In this document: piece after piece, positions 22,080-33,959 of the stretch | How the letters are laid out: the number at the start of each line of letters is the position of its first letter | How positions within the stretch are numbered: position 1 is the first letter of the stretch | Assembly (NCBI GenBank): GCA_037178675.1 | Contig: JAYMGJ010000569.1 | Coordinates: 62,001-126,000, forward strand | Direction: 5' to 3' | DNA: 64,000 bases | Source of the DNA: Scleroderma bovista | Lineage: Eukaryota; Basidiomycota; Agaricomycetes; Boletales; Sclerodermataceae | Program-made: the position numbers and the translations under genes | Notes under the pieces: generated by a model | Databases searched by the model: none | Told to the model about the DNA's origin: nothing | Seen by the model: only the letters and a program-made list of their open reading frames with translations

Positions 22080-23890
22080 TACTATAGCGTCAGTAGCACA
22101 GCCACTGCATTCCTTCTGCTCGGAAATCCAGAATGGGGCAAGTGGTAAGATCAAGGTGGCAGAAGGTGACGGTACGCTCGCCTGAGCGAACCTGAAGTGT
22201 CAAACTTGAACCTCCGCACAGAGTTCTAAACTCGGGGTGAGTGGCTACGTTCTTGTGAGCACACCACAAGCACGACGGCGAACCTTAATCTTGTGCCCAG
22301 ATGCAGAGGTTCCGCATTCTGAGCAACCACAATGAAAAGATAGATAACGAGCTCCAGCAGCTCGTCCTAGTTTGACATATGAGTCATTGGCCCAAGGTCA
22401 GTTCCGACTCAGCACAGCCTCCCTAAGCGGACTTGTACCCTGACCATACCAAACACCACCGCATACATTGCACCAGCAGGTGGCAATGTCATCGAAAAAA
22501 GCTCGTAAGATCTTCGACTGATGATATTTATAAGCTTGGCGACCTAAAAGAATGCTATTTAAATGTGGAGGGAGACCACGGCAGCCTGGCCGTCAATCTA
22601 TACCTAATACACAAGGGCCATACCTTTCAAGAGAATGTCCATTGATGCTGAAGGTATGTCAAGTGTGGTTGACACTGGATTTAGATTGCGTCCTGACCTT
22701 GATTGCTACCATAATCACAGACAGTAGAATTATGGTGGCGACCTATAGTCCTCCAGAGATGAACGAGACTCTGAACTCTGGCACAGTCAGCATCCAAAGT
22801 GGTGGGTGACAAGGTTCAACGTACTTCTCTAACTTTAATACTCAAAGAAGTCCCTTCCTTCAGGTGAAGCGAGCAGAGCACAAGTGCGAGTATGGGTTGG
22901 AATAAAGCGTCAAAGGCTCGCTGAAAGCTCAGACTCGGAGCAGAGTGATGCCCAAACACTGTCCGAAGGAAGTCGAACCATTATAGATCTGGAAGAAATG
23001 GGTGTGCTACTCCGCGAGTTGGTGCTCAACATGCAAGTATTTAAGGCCAAGGTTGATGTCTTGATCGCCGATTGCGAGGCCCGATCAGAACTCAAAATGA
23101 TCTCCGGAGAGAAATTTTGTTGGGCATGTGGACAGTCATGCAATAGAGATCCCTTTGAGGAGTCCCAGAATCCATGTAGTTTCTGTTGAACATGTGCAAT
23201 ATATTGCTGTCTATTGGCCTCGAGTTTTCTCTACACATTAATGGCGTAAACAGTCAGGTCAATGCATAGTCATTGGACTGACCAAGGAGCACTTCATAGT
23301 ATTCGGCTTTGACAGTACTCAAGCGAGCCTCAAGCTCATCATGGCGATGCGTAATCACTTCGTTTTCCTCTTGGCCGGTCAAGGGTCTCCCGCATTGTTG
23401 ATTGTTCCTCACTGAGCTGCCCCCGTGAAGATGGCATTGCCTCAAGAGTACACAGAATCGAGCCTAGCAAGAAGCTGGCAAAGCTGTTCACCTGCTGCGA
23501 GGATGCCCCTTGTTAAATTAGAGATGAATGGCTGTGTTCCGCACAAATGAGAAGCGACTTACAGCGTCAAACATAGCCAGAGAGCCATCTTCTCCTACTT
23601 GCGCTTCTCTTTATCATCTGCCGTCGCATCCCTCTAGGCGCCCCAGGGCTCAATAATGATCTTTGTTCTTGGCATCCTGGTTCTGCTCACTGAGAATATC
23701 CATGGGGATGATACCATCTTTATTGTCATAGTCGAGATACTCCACTTTCAACTGAAGCTCGTTGAGCTGTGCCGACACAGACATGAAAGGAGAAACATAT
23801 GTGATGCAGAACTCGGCCCCTCATGTAGAGGTGGGACTTACCTTGGACAAATGGCAGCAAGTGCACTCTCCTTCCCAGCCAATTGCTCGC
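22080..23890. other. No recognisable gene
   Basis: Short open frames on both strands, including a 101-codon frame with a C-x2-C/C-x2-C ending (22884-23189, WACGQSCNRDP...CSFC), show no family I recognise and no clear splice-linked partner. Some may be exons of the gene read on minus from 25620, but I cannot connect them. Confidence 0.4.
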
Positions 23891-25620
23891 TTAGCTCATT
23901 CTCCGGACATAAAAGTCCTTCTCGTCAGGCCTTCTCCAAACCGATGACTGTAGGTATCTGAGGCCTGTTATCAGTTTCCGGACGAAGGCCCTCCAGCACC
24001 GGGTTGGGCCATCAATGGCATAAATACGGATCTCCTCCCTACTGCAAAGGCGCTCATCGGTTTGTCCGGTTTCGCCCACTTGCTTTGATCGACCTGTCCA
24101 CCCGACTGCCAAAATGCCTGGGTGTATACCAGATGTCTTGTATTCGCAAGCTGTTTGGATTAAAAGGCCTTTGAGCTCCAAGGGGGAAAGTTCTTGGTCG
24201 ACCCACGCTGTGATCTTGATCGACATTGCACGGATACCTGTCATATCCATACTTTTCCCAGTCGCAACTCCGGTCTAACCCTGGCCCGCCTGACCTCTCC
24301 TTAGGCATAGACGCAACTCCGGATCTAGTCCGGCCATCTCCAGCCCCATAGCTGCACTCCAGCTCAACTCCGGTCACTACGTCCATCTCCACCTCAGGAC
24401 TAACCCCTGTCTTACTCTAGACAGATCCACGGTCTAACTCCTCCATGTCGGACCTGTACCTACCATTAGTCGCTACTCCGGTTTCAGTCTGGCCACTCCC
24501 TTTGTCTGGTCTGCGACCTAGCCCAACTCCGGCTGGTACATCCAACTCTGGCTCAGGTCTGCTCCTGTTCCGCTCCACTCCCTCTGATAGGTCCACCAAT
24601 GGCCTTGGACATTTCCATGTCCAACTCCGGACCTTCCTCCGGCTACTCCGCCCTTCCTCCACCTGTGCACTCCCTCCGGTCGTGCACTTCCTCCGGTCCC
24701 GCTTCCTCCGGTCCTGGACATCGCTCCAGACTTAACATTAGTTAAGTCCACCTCTGACCCTTACCTGTCCTCTTCCGACCTAGTTCCCTTGTCCCTGCTT
24801 TTCCTCCGTCGTCCCTGTAACTCTAGTTCCCCGTGTCTGCTTCCGCTCTGGTTTATTTTCCTGTCCCTGGTTTGTTTTCCTGTACCTGCTTTATTTTCCT
24901 GTCCGTTTCTGCTCTGTCCCTTGTCCCAACTAAGGTGTTTACTTGTCACCGTATATACTCACCTCTAGTCTCTTTACTATATAAACTACCATACTCCGGC
25001 CTAGTAGATCCTTAGATCAAATCTCGACTAAGATACTCCCCACTCTGTACTACCCACCATGCTCTCCTAATCCCATCTTGTTCTCCTGAACTCTGGCCAA
25101 CTCCGGCCTCCGTCCTATCTCGTCCCCTTGGTCCTATGTCCGATCCTAGCAAGTCTCCTACTTGCACGAGGGCAAAAGCCACCTCTGTCCCAGACTCGAC
25201 GCTAGACCTCTCAGGACTATCCCACCTCTGGGATGTCCTTCACTCCGGACAAGCTGCGCTCAACTCCGGACCACTTTCCCGTGGTCCGGACTTACTCCGC
25301 AAAAACCCAGACTTACTCCCTGTGCTTATCTAGTGCCCGGACTTCGTTCGTTTGACCTGGACTTGACTCTCCGCACTAACTAGCACCTACTAGTGTCTGG
25401 ACTTACCTCCTCATTAGTTCCCTGCACCTCTGGACCTCCTAGTAAGATCGTCGAGGAGAACCGGTCTTGACAATACCGAAGCGTGAAGTGGACAGAGCTT
25501 CTACTTCATTGTACGCTGCAGGAGAGCAGTCGATAATGAAAGTTGGCTGCCAAATTACCATCCAAAGTCTCCTGACGAGTGAGTTTCGAGTCAAGGTAGG
25601 GGATATATTTCGTCTGAAAG
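23891..25620 (-). pseudogene. Unrecognised minus-strand gene split by a solo LTR
   Basis: An exon at about 25570-25478 reads WQPTFIIDCSPAAYNEVE and EALSTSRFG, then is interrupted by the 1234-bp LTR. It resumes at 24238 with IRAMSIKITAWVDQELSPLE, LKGLLIQTACEYKTSGIHPG, and ends near 23891. Removing the LTR and one ATACC copy keeps the frame across the joint. I do not recognise the family and give no function. Exon boundaries upstream of WQPTF are uncertain; a 3' splice site may be CTCACTCGTCAG near 25573. Confidence 0.45.
24239..25472 (+). repeat. Solo LTR, gypsy family B (1234 bp), TSD ATACC
   Basis: It begins TGTCATATCCATAC and ends ACCGGTCTTGACA, flanked by ATACC (24234-24238 and 25473-25477). 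A TATATAAA box lies at about 24978. The 3' end resembles the LTR at 56605-57228 (GAACC[A/G]GTCTTGACA). Tandem CTCCGG-rich and CCTGTCCCTG-like repeats in the first 700 bp make it long. It sits in an exon of the minus-strand gene around it. Confidence 0.85.
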
Positions 25621-25644
25621 CGGTAACGTATTAACGAACACCAA

Positions 25645-26110
25645 CCCTTCCATGATGATGCCACCCGGTGTGAAGATACCGCATTGAAGTGCAATGGAGC
25701 GTGCTGTAAGGATGTATCCCCGGTACACATCTTGACGGTGAAGCCAGCCCTGTGACAGTCTGTGACCGCCTTGTGGAAGTCGAGGCGAAGCAATTCCAAC
25801 AATACCAATGGGAGCCATGTCACACGCGAGTTGTTCAAAGGAAACCTAACAGACGGTAAGTGATATTGGTCACTACTGCAAAGGACACCACGTACTACCT
25901 CTCTGTCAGTCAAAGAAAGGTCAGCAGGCACCCAGCAGAAAAAAATCGCGATAGCAAATCGCGATGCAGCGTTTGGTTGGCATAGAAGATGACGATTCGT
26001 GAGATGTTCTCCTTTGCGCCATGTCAATACCAGTCGTCTCCACTGGTGTGTTCTCGTCGACCGCGGCGATTCCGTTCCGGGACAAGACGACGTGACGTGT
26101 GCAATATTCA
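25645..26110 (-). pseudogene. P-type Ca2+-ATPase fragment (N/P-domain part)
   Basis: Degenerate exons on minus resemble plasma-membrane/vacuolar type Ca2+-ATPases, which pump Ca2+ with ATP. Seen are CTRHVVLSRNGIAAVDENTP (near 26090), RCIAICYRDF (near 25960, compare the family's SLRTI-YRDF), CHRAGFTVKMCTGD (near 25760), and LTARSIALQCGIFTPGGIIM (near 25690). The TGD motif of the P domain is visible, but the frame changes just after it. The DKTG phosphorylation motif and the transmembrane C-terminus are absent. It lies outside the inverted duplication, adjoining arm A. Confidence 0.5.
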
Positions 26111-26679
26111 TCAGGACCCCGCTCGCGCCTGCCAACGTATGCTTCCAAGACTGTGCGTACGCTCGTCTCGCCATCATCGACATACGGCTCAATCGTCGGG
26201 ATCAGGAGCTCCACTAGTTTGTTCAGGGTGGCCATGGGCTCACCTCTACAGCTTGCAATGCTGTCCATCTCGCCTAATTTCTGGCAATGTTTCACTGGCT
26301 TTGGACGACCTTTTCCGACTTGGCAACGCATGTGCGCTTGCCCTCTCTCGTGGCTTCTCGATCCCATTGATGTATCTCGGGACTCTGGTTGTTTGCTTGG
26401 ACAGTCTGAACGCATACCCAATGCATTCAAAGTGTTCGGGTGCCCTTGCGAGTCCTTCGCATCGCTGCTCGCCATTCTGTCGACATCCGTGACTTCTTGA
26501 GCATTTCGTGCACTCTGCCGTCACGACGCTCTCCGCCGCCTCCTGCTCGCACTCGCACGGCTCGCCATCCACTGGCAGCCTCCATGGTGTTGCTCGCAGA
26601 TCCTGCGGCCGGCCTTCGTGTAGGATTATCGACCCATCTGCGCACTCAGCGCTCACGTCCAATATAAGCATATTCCATT

Positions 26680-26745
26680 GCTTGAGATAATTTCTCCGGT
26701 TTCCAGAAGCGTGATGTCACCCACGACCACTTCCTGTACACGTCG
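26680..26745 (-). pseudogene. Ca2+-ATPase actuator-domain fragment, arm A
   Basis: On minus the short exon reads EVVVGDITLLETGEIIS, the actuator-domain signature of Ca2+-ATPases (family form VVGD-ALLEPGEI-PCDG). The frame then decays with TGA and shifts. It is separated from the N-terminal fragment at 29590-29860 by kinase-like sequence. Confidence 0.5.
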
Positions 26746-27357
26746 GTGAGCAGTACGAAGCTAACTCAAAGACCGAGCAGCTTGGAGGAGACTGAGTAGC
26801 ATTTGAAGCACAAGGGTATGGGGTATAAGGAGACGCCAAGCATGGGTTGTAGCACAGTCAATCTCTTCCTTGTCCATTGGGACATAAGTGACGGGATGGT
26901 AGAATGGGTTGTCGTAGCTAACAAAGGATTATTCACCACCAAGCATGATAAGCAAGAAGCAACACTGACTTGAGCGACTGTGAGAATACACCCTTCCTTC
27001 CCCTTAAGGTGCCGAATCATGCCAGCATAACCTCGCAGCGACTTCTGTGGCAGGCTTTTCGTTTCGAATTGCATTGAGTGCTCGCGCTCGCAGATGTCTG
27101 CCACCATGAACTCTGTTTCCGTCTACCTTGCACTTCTCTGCCGTGACCAACTTGATCGACGACAGATTTCCGCAGTGTAGAACTCAGTAGTAAACGTCTC
27201 CGTCTTACATACATCGGCACTATAAAATTCTGACGATGCTTCAGTCTTGCTCACCGACACGGTGTGATAGTCGGTCTTAGACGGGATGGTGGGAAGTGAG
27301 TTGAACAAAACCGTCGATGGAAAATTCGCAGTTATCCTTCATTTCAGAGTTGACATG

Positions 27358-29590
27358 TTCCTGAAGGACGACGTCAGTTCAGGTGATGCATTGACATGTG
27401 TAGCAAAATCGGCATGATTAAGTTCCCCAATGGGTAACAAGAGCGATGTCCGTCTGAGATGTTTTGCTTAATCGGCATCAGCAGATAGATGACAGTGACT
27501 AACCTGGTAAGATGACCTGACGACGCAGTATTTTGAATAGCGACACCCTTGTCAGCAAATAGAGTAAGGAGTTCTTCCAGATATACATCATAAAGATCAG
27601 GTCACCGATCAAGTTCTCGGGTAAGCCTCGTCTGTGCCATCGATATCTGGACATGGAATGTGAGCAGTGGAATAGCACGAGAAATGATGGAAGAAGTTGA
27701 CCATATTATTTGAAAACCTAGGGTCGTCCGAATTGGCTGTGCAGCTGATTGACGAGAAAGCGCGCACGATATCGACAAAAGCATCTTCGGGTGCAACAAG
27801 TGCAAGGTCTACCAGATTATATGCTATTGCAGCCTCAACGGTTGGTTCTGCCGCTCGCAATCTTTGCAAGAGCATTGAGATCGGTAACTTTGTTACCTCC
27901 TCCTGGTCAAACTCCAGTGCAAGGCGAGCACTAACGATCGATATAGTAGTTGCCCCGATAAGGTGTTTCTCCTCATCGGAGCGTCTCTCCTCACTCCAAT
28001 ATGAAAGATGGTCAGCAGATGATTTGAAGGATGAGCCATAAAGTGGATTGTTTAGTAGCTGTTGTGACGATGAATCAGATATTTCCTTGCTCGTTGCAGC
28101 AATGTAATTTAGCATACATGTTGGACGTGATTGAATCTTCTCCGGGAGCCAGCTGGACAACAATTACCAGCTGCAGTCACCAAGCGTCGCCAGACTCACC
28201 TTGATACATAATGAAAAACACTTTGCTGCAGCTGTCAATGGCGGCGGAGCTTGCTTCTCCGTATTGAACGCAAACTCCAATATTGGTAAAGGTGAGGTAA
28301 CAAAATGGCGCAGATGGTGGGCCAATTCCCCCCCAAATTCAGGGAAACTATCCGAGGGGTAAGCTGTCGTGAATGCCATCCTGCAGTTGACGACGAACCT
28401 TTGCACAAGTACTGTGGTGGATTTCAAAGCCGCTTCTTGAACAAGGTTATCAATTACCGGTGCCTTGTCACTCAAAAGCAGACCAAGCTGGGTGTAGAGC
28501 TCGGGATCGAAATCTCCCATGGCAACGCAGCATATCAAACTCAATTCCTGCGGCAATTTCAAAAGATTACCTCTCGGCAGATTGCGAACAGACATACCAG
28601 GCTCTGACATGGTTTCCCAAGCTTATGTATCCACCGGTGGGTCCGTTTCCATGTTTTCAATTTGAACCAGGAGATCATTGAAGCATTGCAAAGCTCCCTT
28701 AACAGTCGACCGTAGCGCCTCTGCAATCTCCGCGCCCATGGCCAATTTCTGCGCAGCAGTTTTCATCAAATTCAACCGTGCTCTGTTGGCAGCAGCAGCT
28801 TCCTTAACGAGTACGCCATACTTGATTCCCGCTGAAGGGATTGGAATGAGTGATTGAGCGAGTGCGGTCCACTGCATTTCCATGACGCAGCACACGAAAA
28901 AGTATCCGCTAAAGGAACGCCTAGCCAGCAATATAACAAGAGATAAAAGTGTTGCAGAATAAAAATGTAGAAATGTCAACATCAGCATGAGCATCCGTCT
29001 CCTGGTGAATCTCTAGCCGTAGGCAGTTGACAGGTTCGAAAACAAGGCCTTCCACGAGACTGTCAAGGGATTGTGACAGGATAAGCCATTACAAGGTGGT
29101 CCAAGGATATATTGTTGAAGTCATGGTGCAGTGGGGGCCATGGACAGAAGAAGCTAGCTGAGTTAGGCCGACGATGGCTGGGGGAATAAATTAGCCTAGG
29201 TTCGGTGTACTATGAAGATATACCCACAACTTGCCGTCTTGATTTCCTCGACAACTTGTGCAATGAAGCGAGCGATTGCATCAATGACGATTGCATCAAT
29301 GATGAGGTGGCACTGCCCCCGTTAAGGAAGGAGATACGAAGCAAGGCAGATATAGTGGAGTACAGTAGTTCGTCTGGCAATGCCCACTCTGCAGTCAGGT
29401 GAGTATAATAACAAATACAAGAATTACAAGCTTACCCTCCAGGAAAGGGACTGATCGTAGTCTAGGTGGGGTGGCATCACGCAAGATAGCAAGTAATGCA
29501 TCAAAGCGTCCTCCTGATCCCGAATGTGTTCGTCTGGGTAATGCATAATGAGTTCTCCGATGGTAGGAATGACGAGACCGGCAGCTTGAG
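27358..29590 (-). pseudogene. Type III PI 4-kinase-like (STT4/PI4KA) N-terminal fragment, arm A
   Basis: Exons with preserved introns match my memory of the helical N-terminal half of fungal STT4-type phosphatidylinositol 4-kinases. In order: EWALPDELLYSTISALL (near 29390), SAGIKYGVLVKEAAAANRAR (near 28800), GDFDPELYTQLGLLLSDKAP (near 28510), LALEFDQEEVTKLPISMLLQ (near 27900), YNLVDLALVAPEDAFVDIVR (near 27800), RPDLYDVYLEELFTLFSDKG (near 27570), and LLNHNDFATHVNASPELT (near 27400). The lipid-kinase catalytic domain is absent. At least one splice change follows LAAKCFSLCIK near 28190. Assignment is from pattern memory and needs a profile search; a different large HEAT-repeat protein is the alternative. 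Confidence 0.5.
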
Positions 29591-29870
29591 CATGAAATCG
29601 AGGCGACGAAGCGGGCGTACGTGTGGTTTGGGGATCGCGATCATGATTGCAACACCTTCGAGCCAGCCGACGGGAGGATCCCCTGGTTCCCGAGGGGTGC
29701 CAAAATCCTGAAATAAACCTAACGCCAACGAGATGACAGTTGCTGTAGACAACATAATTATATCTGAGCCAAGCACATACAGTCCTACAACTTACCAGAT
29801 CCCACCGAAAACTCGCTTACGCTCCTGCGGTGTCACGCAAAACGGATCACCCTTGTTTCGCCTATCATCC
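29590..29870 (-). pseudogene. Ca2+-ATPase N-terminal fragment (first membrane segments), arm A
   Basis: On minus the exon VTPQERKRVFGGIW ends at a GT donor; after a short intron comes STATVISLALGLFQDFGTP, then GDPPVGWLEGVAIMIAI. This is the pattern of the first two membrane helices of PMC1-like Ca2+-ATPases (SLALGLFQDFG...PVDWVEGVAI). The fragment then joins, without the expected second-helix continuation, to the kinase-like sequence at 29590. Confidence 0.55.
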
Positions 29871-30169
29871 CAAGGGCTAGCTATGGAGGATACTCCCTTC
29901 AATTCGAGCGAGTCCTGCTTAGCCATCAAGGGCTGGTCATGCCTTTGAAAAACCTAGAGCTGCACTGGGGCTGCTGCCAGATTTGAGCGACCATCCCCAT
30001 AGTCGTGTGTATCGACCCACAATCCTTGCGTGAGGTGGGTTCCAAGCCCACGTATGAGAGATTCTATCCCTCCAAGGGCCTCGTCATGAAGACACGGTCA
30101 GACTTGTAGCGCAGGATTTGGCCCTGTGCAGGATGGAATTGCCATGGGTCAGGTTCAGTCTCATTGATA

Positions 30170-33100
30170 GGAATATTCCATCATAGGGAAAGATTTTCTT
30201 GGGCTTGTGTGCAAAAGACGATCCGAAGACACGATGGCACCAGGGAAGGAGGGGGTACGATGAGGATAACGGTCCTGGTCAGCTTGATGCGTTTGCCACG
30301 GAATTCACATACATAGTATAGTCTCTGTTCATGCGGGATTTTGATGAGAATAGGGTGAATAGATAATGCACAAGGAGGAAGCCAAGAAACTTGTGGATTG
30401 AGCGCATATATGCTGCAATTTAATCACACATACCTTGTGGCAACGACTGTGTCGTACCTCTGAAATTTGACCTCTCATGCTGGGACCATTGCCTGTGCAT
30501 CATACTTGGCTATGTTCAGCAAGGGTAGTAGGGGGAAGTATGAATGCTGGTGGGTAACAGTGGTTGCAATGCCCGAGGTACTAGTAGATGGTCATGGAAG
30601 TACTAAGGAGCGATGCACTTGTGGCGTGACATATTCCAGGAAACTCTGACATTCGTGCTCCACCTCTAAACCTTCGTGACAACGGCTCGTCGGCGGCTGG
30701 AGGTTGGTGATAAGATGCGGCTTTGACCTTCCTTGTGAAACCAATTTCTGACATACTTTGTTTCAATCAATGATAGCATTGTGTTCAATGAAAGGTTCTG
30801 TGTGACGCCAAATACTTGCTGTTTTTAGGCCAGTCGTTGCTGTTATTACTCAGCACGCCAGGAATGCTTGCATGATTGACACTCTTGCAGAAACACTAGC
30901 GGGAATGGGTGGAATGTAACATAATATATACATGTAAATACTCGGGAAGTGCCGACTGCGTCGGCGCAGACCTTGCTTGATACTTGCAGGACACGTGGAA
31001 TACTATACACGCCCTATGATAGGTAGGGTGCTTGTTTATTACAAAATACATAGTAAGAACAATCTAAGTAAAGTTGTTAAGTGGGGTGGTGGGCCATCAT
31101 CGACATGCAGTGGTGTTGTCATTGGTAGTGGTGAAGGTAGTGCTGGGGTGGTTGGCCAGGCTGTGGTCTTACTCTCACCGATTTCCTGATGTCGTCGACA
31201 AGTGGTGGTAGTAGGGGCACCTGTGACATGTCACGCGTCACGGATAGTAGATACGGGTCGCGACCAGGACCCACGGTAGCTCATACCTGCAGTACTGGTG
31301 CTTTGCTAATTCACGGCTCACACACAGGGACTTTCGATGTATTAAATGAATTTACTACAATACTCCATAGGTATTACATGGAATAATCTAAGTAATGTTG
31401 GCCTGGGCATTGAATTGGTGGAAGCCGCCATCTCCGTTGTTGTGCGTTGTCGTTGTTGTGACGTCGTGGCACTGGCCATCTGTGTCATGTCGTCGTCTTC
31501 GCCGTGCGTACGGAGTCATTGTTGTTGTCACCTTTTCCGTGCTGGAACGGGGTCGTCGTCTTCTCCATGTGCACAGAGATGGCGTCGTGGTTGTTGTCAC
31601 CTTTTCCGTGCTGGCAAGGGGTCGTTGTCCTCGCCATGCGCATGGAGACGATGTCGGCGTCGTCGTCGTCGTCATCAATGACATGCTGGCATGGGGTCAT
31701 CTCTTCGTTGTGCGCACGGAGACGACGACAATGTCATCGTCTTCACCATGGCATTGGCCATGGTCGTGGCGTTGATGTCGTCACCTCCGCCGTGGTGGCA
31801 TGGAATTGACATCGTCACCATCGTCTTCGCCGTGGCATTGGCCATGGGCGTCATGGCGTCGACATCGTCACTTCCGCCGTGCTGGCATGGAGTTGTCGTT
31901 GTCGTTGTCTTCGCCATGCCACTGGCCATGCAGGCGCGGGTGTGCAGAGGACCTGTAATGATAGTTAGTAAGCGAAACGAAACGAAACGAAACATCTGCG
32001 GGAGCGATTGCGCTGTGGTGGTGTGGTCGATGTTGGTCAGGGCAGTGGTGACCAATGTCGTCGGCGATGTTCAGGGTGTGGGAGTGGCGGCATTATATTA
32101 CATAACTAGCTTTTGGGTGATGGGTTTGCAGTTGTATGTGGTGGCGATGTGCTGATCCAGGGTGGAGATGGGATTTCGCAGTGAGAGGAGCACTGAAACA
32201 AGACGGGCACAGGTAGTAGTTCTATTGGTAGTTCTATTAGCAATACTAGGTAAGTCTCTACTGGTTGTTTGTCACTATTGTGAAATGTTTATGCTCTGTT
32301 GTCCAGGTAAGCTAGGCACGGCGAGAAATGGGGGTGCGAGAGACCTTGACAAGCAAGGTGATATAGTCACTGCATACAAAACATATGTGTATATACATGC
32401 TGTCAGGTTAACAACTTGTACTAGATACAGCGTACTAGTACTACTAGTACTATGTTATGCAAAGTCGTGCACACGACGCGGCTGTCAGGATGATTATCAA
32501 ATACTTTCCATTTTTGGAATGTGTACACTGCCACATATGTTTGGCCATATCATCGGTGCGGGGATTTGTGATGCTGTGTTCGACCTCCAAATCGACCGCA
32601 TTGCGTTGGATCGTCCAAGGTATGTAGTATGTGTTCTGACCCTCCAGTGCTTGACCGACACTTATAGGCTCGATCTTCATCCTTCCACATCGACACTTGG
32701 GTGCAATAGCCCTATTGGCACATCTCAAGTTGTAAGTTTGGGCTGTATATGTAATGTGCGTGCGCTCTAGGTAAGCTGTTTCGGCGTCGTCGTCGCCGTC
32801 TAACGACGTTGTACTGACGCTCTGCACGATTGGTGGGTGGCCCAGACAATACAGGTGAGTCGCTGTCCTGCGTTCTTCAACTTTGATGCACATGCTGACT
32901 GTTTCCAGCTTGCAGCGCCGTCCAAAGGCAAATTTTTGACTTGTGGTGTCGATCGACATGTCCAGCGGTACGTGTACGTCTCCGTTTTAAACACTGACAA
33001 TTCTCCATTGGTTCGTAGGCTCGGGCGTTTTGCGTTCCCGCTTCCGTTTGACGCGTTCTCAAGTTTCTGTCTTCGTTTTCAGCCGTTTCCGTCCCCAGCG

Positions 33101-33950
33101 CTGTGCACATTTGTATGCACACTTGGCATGTCAGCGTGGATTCTGGACCCGTTTAACTTGTCTGGAGTCCGTCTTGCACTTCAACTAGGTGAGTCTGGTG
33201 GTTTCAATCCCTTTCGGTGCATTCCAATGTTTTCTGGTGCGATTGCAAGTGTATGCTTGGGACGCCCGCGTGGCTTCTGATGTCATCTGTCTTCTCGACG
33301 CCGCGTTTCGTGCCTCCATAACCGCCACCCCACCCCCCTTGCGCTGTCACCATTGCTCATCCCAGCCGTTCAGCGTCGTTCGACACGTTCAGAGCGTCCG
33401 CCCAGCCTCTTGGCACATCAGCCTGGCCGCTCGACAACTCCGTCCCGCGTCCAGGGCCGTTCGTGTCGCCTGCACGCCATCGTGCGCCTCCAAACCATAC
33501 ACGCGCGCTCGTTTTGACATCTTTGACGTACGGCTCATCGACCCGGTAATGAGCTCATTTGGGTGTCTGTAGGCTCAACTGCCCCACCTGTATCTTTGTC
33601 TGCTCCATCAACGCATGCACGCTCCCTCATCCCACCTTCACGGCCCCGCGACTCTACTTCAGTGGTGTCTTCGGTTTCTCTGAACTCATTCGAACCATCC
33701 GCGTCCTCGGGCAACGCGATCGACTCATTTGGCACTGCATTCGACTTATTTCCATGCTCACTCAAGTTTTTCAACTCACTGTTTGAGGCACAACCTGTGA
33801 TATTTTGTGTACAATGAAATTGCTGAGGTACTATAACTAATATAGCATAATATCATAATATCATTTAAAAACATAATGCGCAACAATACTTATGCGAATG
33901 ATTTCTGTACTTGCACTACCCTAATAGAAAACAAACCATTTGTCCTTTTA
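30170..33950. other. Low-complexity and repeat-rich region without a recognisable gene
   Basis: 31389-31960 is a GTCGTC/GCCATGGC-type trinucleotide-rich block, including (GTC)n near 31655 and AAACG repeated four times near 31979. 32160-32960 holds open frames on both strands that match nothing I know. 33000-33270 carries a repeat shared with 60590-60960. The remainder shows nothing. Confidence 0.5.
33000..33270 (+). repeat. Dispersed repeat shared with 60590-60960
   Basis: Words such as CAGCCGTTTCCGT, TTTGGAGTCCGT (here TCTGGAGTCCGT) and TAGGTGAGT[C/G]TGGTGG occur in the same order in both places, at intervals of about 170 bases. The repeat contains splice-like GTGAGT and CAG signals. Confidence 0.55.
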
Positions 33951-33959
33951 TTGGTGGGC

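Larger units (their letters stand above)
26138..30166 (-). repeat. Arm A of a 4-kb inverted duplication
   Basis: The reverse complement of this block matches 52071-56154 nearly base for base over most of its length; for example a 123-residue frame (28994-28623 versus 53281-53652) differs at only three residues. Similarity stops at GGAAGCATA (26138 here, 56154 in arm B) and fades near 30166/52071. The block carries joined fragments of host-like genes, annotated separately. Confidence 0.88.

Noticed and set aside
31389..31960. Possible Ser/Thr- or His-rich repeat protein gene
   Set aside because: Frames are open on both strands through GTCGTC/GACGAC repeats; no evidence of a gene.
32160..32770. 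202-codon plus frame as a possible membrane protein
   Set aside because: Overlaps an equally long minus frame, shows no family similarity and sits in repeat-rich DNA.
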